Both the position numbers and the translations under genes were made by a program. This document shows, in pieces, positions 59,883 through 64,000 of a stretch of 64,000 bases of DNA. Under the pieces are notes generated by a model. It had not been told where the DNA came from, did not search any database, and saw only the letters and a list, made by a program, of their open reading frames with translations. Origin of the DNA: Sclerodactyla briareus (lineage: Eukaryota; Echinodermata; Holothuroidea; Dendrochirotida; Sclerodactylidae); assembly GCA_026419785.1 (NCBI GenBank), contig JAODTK010005578.1:163501-227500 (forward strand), given 5' to 3'. Every line of letters starts with the position of its first letter. Position 1 is the first letter of the stretch.

Positions 59883-60904
59883 CAGGGTCGTAGCGAGCGA
59901 GGGGGGGTGGGGGGGGGGGGGGGGGAGGGGGGAGGTGTTGTGGGTGTCACCCCCCAATAATTTTGTCGCCGTCGGCAAATTTTCGGTCTGTCGGCAAAAG
60001 GAGAAAAAGGGAGGTAAAGGAAAATTGGCCCATTCAGCGTCGTCAAGAGAATGGCACATCGACAGAAATTAGATAATGTGACGGCTCGTCACTGTCGGTG
60101 TAATTGGACGAGTGGCCGAGTCTGTCGGCAATTCGGCAAAAGGGGAAATAAAGGCGTTAGCGTTTGGCATTTTATTTTTCATGAGTTTGCTAGTTCTTTG
60201 ACAGTTTTGTTTCTGGTCCTATATTCCGGAGATACATACATTTCTTCAAGCCATTTTGCTGAAAACAATTGAGAAAGAATTTCCCAGAACTTAGCAATGG
60301 AGCAGTCGGTTTTAGGCGGAAAATCATGCGAGCGGGCATAGCTAGAGTACACGGCGAGAGAGAGAGAGGGCAGCCCCCCCCCCCCCTCCCCAGTTTTTCA
60401 TCAGATCGGAAATTCGTTCAGGAATCTACCAAACTTTGGGTACAGAAGTAAAAATCTCGTTAGAGATAGCCTTATGCAAAAGTGGAAAGATTGTCTGAAA
60501 TTTGTACTAAATGGCTGATTTTTGTTTAATCAATTGCTCCATTGAAGTGTCAAATTCTTGCGCGCTTCGCGAGCAGTGTGTACTGTGGTCTGCTTCACAC
60601 TCACGAGCTGCAGTAAAAAATCGGGCATTGTTTAGGATTCGGGCAGAATTTTTCGGCGTTTCAAATTGAAAGGGTCCCGCGTACGTGGTAAGCGAAGTCG
60701 CCTAATTTTACTGAAAATATTGCACCAGATCGCATCTGAGGACGTTTCCATCTTCAAAATTTTCCAAAGGGCAGGGTGAACCCCCCCCCTTTTAGTTATG
60801 CGGTTTTAGACCCCTCCCCCACATCAGTCACCAATGCCCGATCCGTCGGCAAAACAATCTCTACAACCCCCTCCCCCCAATCATCACCCTTCGCTACGCC
60901 CTTG
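59883..60904 (+). mobile_element. CAGGGGCGTAGC-type DNA transposon, copy 2
   Basis: It begins CAGGGTCGTAGCGAGCGAGG and ends CTTCGCTACGCCCTTG, which are imperfect inverted repeats. It is homologous over much of its length to 17300-17960 and at both ends to 56422-57731. Internal landmarks are a G-rich left arm (59900-59935), TCGGTGTAATTGGACGAGTG, AAAGGGGAAATAAAGGCGTT, a GCGCGCTTCGCGAGC palindrome (60563-60577) and a C run (60374-60386). About 1.0 kb long with no recognisable transposase, so non-autonomous. It inserted next to, or into, a DIRS fragment. Confidence 0.75.
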
Positions 60905-61407
60905 TGTATAAAGGTGGAACAGGAAGCTTTCAAAGAGGAAGCGAGCAACTCAGAGTAGTTTATACAAATGTCGGTCTTCACAGGCTAGACTCACCTAGAC
61001 GTAAGAGCAATGGAATAGCATATACCGCGCTCAGTGTGGACTTCGGTGGACTTAGTGGCGCCAGGTTTAGAGTTTAGAGGTCTTTGTGGATTTGTTTACC
61101 TCGGCATTGTCATCTACGTCGGGAGAGTCATGAGGTCAACAGGTGGTAGTTTTCGGCATTCACATGAGTGTAGCGTATAGTGCCATGAAGGTGTCAAACC
61201 AACTGCTATCAAAAATAACATTATATCGGTGAGCATGATTTTTCTAGAATGAACATCACCTACATCCTCCACTCATTATAGTATTCGGTTTCTGTACCAT
61301 CAATCCCTTTTCTTCTCCTTTCATGTGTGCTGGGCAGCATGATATTACAACGCTTACATCTGATATTTTCATAAACATTGATCCAGTTTATTTTATTCAC
61401 GTTACAG

Positions 61408-61486
61408 GTTATACCCAGTGGTTCCTGCCAATAATCGGATTCTTGACAAGGATGTCGTCATAGCTGGATACCACATCCCGAAGAAG
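61408..61486 (+). CDS. Mitochondrial-clan P450, exon 7 (after ExxR)
   Basis: The acceptor TATTTTATTCACGTTACAG ends at 61407. The leading G completes the ExxR Arg, then an intact reading of 26 codons: LYPVVPANNRILDKDVVIAG followed by YHIPKK. This is the post-K-helix beta region (family form 'LYP--P---R---KD--I-GY-IPK'). It ends before donor GTATTT at 61487, phase 0. Length 79 = 1 + 26x3. No frame error. Confidence 0.95.
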
Positions 61487-61879
61487 GTATTTAAAAAGTA
61501 TTCCTAGTGGTTAGATATACATCTTTTCAGTAGGTAGTTTTCAGTATTGCTGACCTAAAATAAACGCGATTCAATCATTAATTTACTTTGAACAATCAAA
61601 TCAAATCGACTAAATTTATATTTTTAAAAATATATATCCAAATCAGCCCAGTAGATTGTAGTGGAGTAGTAAATTGTTGTGTTACATTGGCAAGGTTATT
61701 GAATCAATTCCACCGCTCATTTCCAAAAGCCATTACACAGTAATCAAATATCAAATGCCCGAAAAAATGCACACATTTTCCATGACAGTGATGTTCAAGC
61801 AAATTTTCAATCTGCGGGCGGCCTCCAACCCAATTGGAAGGGTCCTCGATGGAATATCTCTAAGACATGGAGACCACGA

Positions 61880-61987
61880 TGAAGAAATACAAGGATTAAC
61901 ATCGATCCGTTTTCGGGAATTCACTGTCAATTTCAGAGATTGCATACTGCCATAAGTCACGGGAAGTGCTGCTCCCTGCAATCTGGA

Positions 61988-62020
<33 letters not shown>

Positions 62021-62790
62021 GGTCTGTAAGACTATTTTCTTGTACGGTACGCGTCAACTGATGGTGGCGCGAATTGTAATGAATAAACGTAGATTAGTTC
62101 CTTCAAGAGTGTTTCTTGAGATATACATTTAAGAAATTTATTGTCAATTTTGGGGATGTTGCTTACTGCCCTAAGACATGGGAAGTACCGTTTCTGGCCA
62201 ATCTGAGGGATTCGTAAGGCTCAAAAATTCCTAAATTGTAAGGAATACACATCGATTAGTTCCTTCAAGAACGTTTCTTGAAATGCAAATTTCTGGAAAT
62301 ATTGCCAATTTTAGAGGACGTTGCTCACTGTCATACAGCGAGGGAATTGCCGTTTCCTGCAATCTGGGGGGTCTGTAAAACTTTTTTTTCTTGTACCCTA
62401 CGCGTCCACTGATGGTGGCGGCTGGCCCGAATTGTAAGGAATACACATCGATTAGTTCCTTCAAGAACGTTTCTTGAAATATAATGAATTCTGAAAAGTT
62501 TTGCCAATTTTTAGGGACGTTGCTAACTGCCATACGGTCCGGAAAATGCCGTTTCCTGCAATCTGGGGGGTCTGTAAAACTTTTTTTTCTTGTACCCTAC
62601 GCGTCAACAACCGACGGTGGCCCGAATTGTACGAAATAAACAATAAAAATCGGGAATTCATTGACAATTTTAGGGATGTTGCTTACTGCCATATGACCCC
62701 AGAAGTGCCGTTCCCGCAATCTGAGGGGTCTGTAAAACGGAACATTTCCTTGTGCGCTACGCGCCAATTACCCATGGTGCCGCTCCGCTT
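61880..62790. repeat. ~200-bp tandem array, about 4-5 copies, in intron 7
   Basis: 'TGCAATCTG-GGGGTCTGTAA' occurs at about 61977, 62193 (diverged), 62358, 62556 and 62715. Each unit also holds 'CTTGTACCCTACGCGTCAAC', 'CCCGAATTGTAAGGAATA', 'TTAGTTCCTTCAAGAACGTTTCTTGAAAT' and 'TTTTAGGGACGTTGCT-ACTGCCATA'. A 30-base G run (61990-62019) lies in the first unit and an 18-base C run (62812-62829) lies just after the last. Confidence 0.85.
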
Positions 62791-63300
62791 AGATGGTGCT
62801 ACCCTCACATGCCCCCCCCCCCCCCCCCCAATATTTAACACAGATCGCCGCCCCTGGGCGGTGGTCCATAGGTTCTCTTGTTAGAATTCGACATCGCCGT
62901 ATCAGTAGTAGGGTCTATTGCCCTCCAGGTTTCCACCAGTTCCTAATCATTAACGAGACTAGGTAGTCGTTCAAATCGTAAAATACGTGTACTGTCAGAA
63001 TGTGAGATGGGAACGAATGCATGATGACTCCGGAATCAGCATGATACTACAAGTTACACCCCGTAATCTCCGGAGTTCTCCTTAACAATTCGATTGGATG
63101 AGTTTCAACTGGCTTCCTGAACCCTCAACAGCTTCCTGAACAACAGCATAAGAAACCGGTGTCACCTCAATAGCCAACACCAGTACCTTATTGTGATAAT
63201 GCACATTTTTCTTGATTTAATCTCAAATTATTATCATCTCCTTACACGTTAATTCTCTGCTGTCAACAATGGATCGAACTCATTCCCACATCTCTTCCAG

Positions 63301-63501
63301 ACAATAATCGGATCATTGCAGTTTGTGATGGGCAGGGATCCATCGATCTTCTCCGAACCGAATCGATTCAAACCGGAGAGATGGCTACAGAAAGAGGACA
63401 GTAAGAGCACCGCGTTCGCCTCTATACCCTTTGGATTTGGTCCCCGAATGTGCATTGGCAGACGAATAGCGGAGCTGGAACTGCATCTAGCCTTGGTGCA
63501 G
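63301..63501 (+). CDS. Mitochondrial-clan P450, exon 8 (PERW and haem-binding loop)
   Basis: The acceptor CCCACATCTCTTCCAG ends at 63300 and the exon is an intact 67-codon reading. It starts TIIGSLQFVMGRDPSIF. Then comes FKPERW (the PERF/PERW meander that pairs with ExxR). The haem loop FGFGPRMCIGRRIAELE follows, with Cys the axial iron ligand and the Arg-Arg typical of mitochondrial P450s that dock adrenodoxin. It ends LHLALVQ before donor GTAAGC at 63502, phase 0. The stretch from PERW to LHLAL is closest, among families I know, to CYP24A1. The terminal exon (about 30-40 residues) is expected beyond 64000. Confidence 0.97.
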
Positions 63502-64000
63502 GTAAGCAGATAACTGAGTGAATCATTTCTTCGTAATGGAGTTTTTGTATCAGAAGCGAATCTTTAATGGGTTTTGAGACAAACTACGACAGAAATCTCC
63601 TTACTCAAGTACAATAACAATGATAACAATGCTGCAGTGTCCACGTAATAGAGCGCAGTGTTTATGTTTTCAGCTGCGTTTTCTATGTGGAACGCAGCTT
63701 GTGACTGTTCATTGTGTTGTATCGACCAGAATAAGCCTAGACCTTTTCAATTCCTCTGGATCTATTACATACTCCAGTTTTGAGTGTAGCTGCAATTCGT
63801 TATAATAAATAATCGCTACCAGAAGGACGCAACACTGTGAGTTGATTTTCAAAAATATATGGAATTCATTTCCGACCACTCTTGAAGACATGAGGTGCCG
63901 ACTACAGAAATACCAAGAGAATGCCATAAATCACAGTTTCACACATCAGAAAATGTTCTAGTGTTAACCTTCGAAAAACATTTCACCACTGGACACGAAC
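63502..64000. other. Start of intron 8, no exon found
   Basis: No acceptor-flanked frame resembling the P450 C-terminus is visible. Short frames on both strands lack motifs. Confidence 0.5.

Noticed and set aside
59697-60059. 120-codon minus-strand frame taken as one protein
   Set aside because: Only the part from 59875 down is DIRS RNase H. The first part is translated G-run and transposon sequence joined by chance.
21255-63501. Calling the P450 a pseudogene outright
   Set aside because: Splice sites and phases are largely kept, three exons are perfect, and the indels cluster near homopolymers with conserved residues on both sides. Sequencing error is the simpler reading, though not proven.

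Overview
The window reads as eukaryotic, animal genomic DNA. It is intron-rich and repeat-dense, with LINE, SINE and DNA-transposon debris, long poly-G/C tracts and several tandem arrays. There are no bacterial gene rows. A marine invertebrate (possibly a deuterostome such as an echinoderm or hemichordate) is my best guess, from the style of the repeats and a mitochondrial-clan P450; the sequence does not settle the phylum.

The only host gene I can support is a mitochondrial-type cytochrome P450 on the + strand. Eight exons are visible: 21255-21535, 45268-45461, 51403-51593, 52509-52703, 53661-53821, 55167-55328, 61408-61486 and 63301-63501. The last exon should lie beyond the right edge. The exons carry, in order, an Arg/Lys-rich presequence, the Pro-Gly-Pro hinge, the C-helix WxxxR, the I-helix AGVDT, the K-helix ExxR split by an intron, PERW, and the haem loop FGFGPRMCIGRR. 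The C-terminal part resembles vertebrate CYP24A1 (vitamin D 24-hydroxylase) most closely. Exons 5, 7 and 8 read cleanly. Exons 1, 2, 3, 4 and 6 need 1-base shifts, some of which compensate within about 30 bases. I read these as long-read assembly errors; a decaying copy is the alternative.

Layout: 1-7 kb holds LINE fragments (2085-2900 +, 5600-6870 -) and CAGGG-ended transposons. 8-16 kb holds a third LINE (12340-13030 +) and a ~330-bp satellite (14150-15720). 17.1-18.8 kb is the first copy of a CAGGGGCGTAGC-type transposon. Exon 1 is at 21.3 kb. The 23.7-kb intron 1 contains a SINE inverted pair (23.5-24.7 kb), a 150/300-bp GGGCCC-rich array (25.3-26.6 kb), an 18-bp-class minisatellite (31.39-32.27 kb), a 1.7-kb CCTA tract (32.54-34.28 kb), a foldback element (40.59-42.63 kb) and a second copy of the 330-bp satellite (43.1-44.0 kb). 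Exon 2 runs directly into a minisatellite that repeats its own 3' end and splice donor seven times. Intron 2 has a ~170-bp array split by a LINE. Intron 6 (55.3-61.4 kb) carries a second foldback element with 20-bp iterons, two more copies of the CAGGG transposon and a DIRS-type RNase H fragment. Intron 7 carries a ~200-bp array beside a 30-base G run.

The most unusual structures are the repeat that copies the exon-2 splice donor, and two long-inverted-repeat elements whose arms are built of ~20-bp phased iterons of different sequence.
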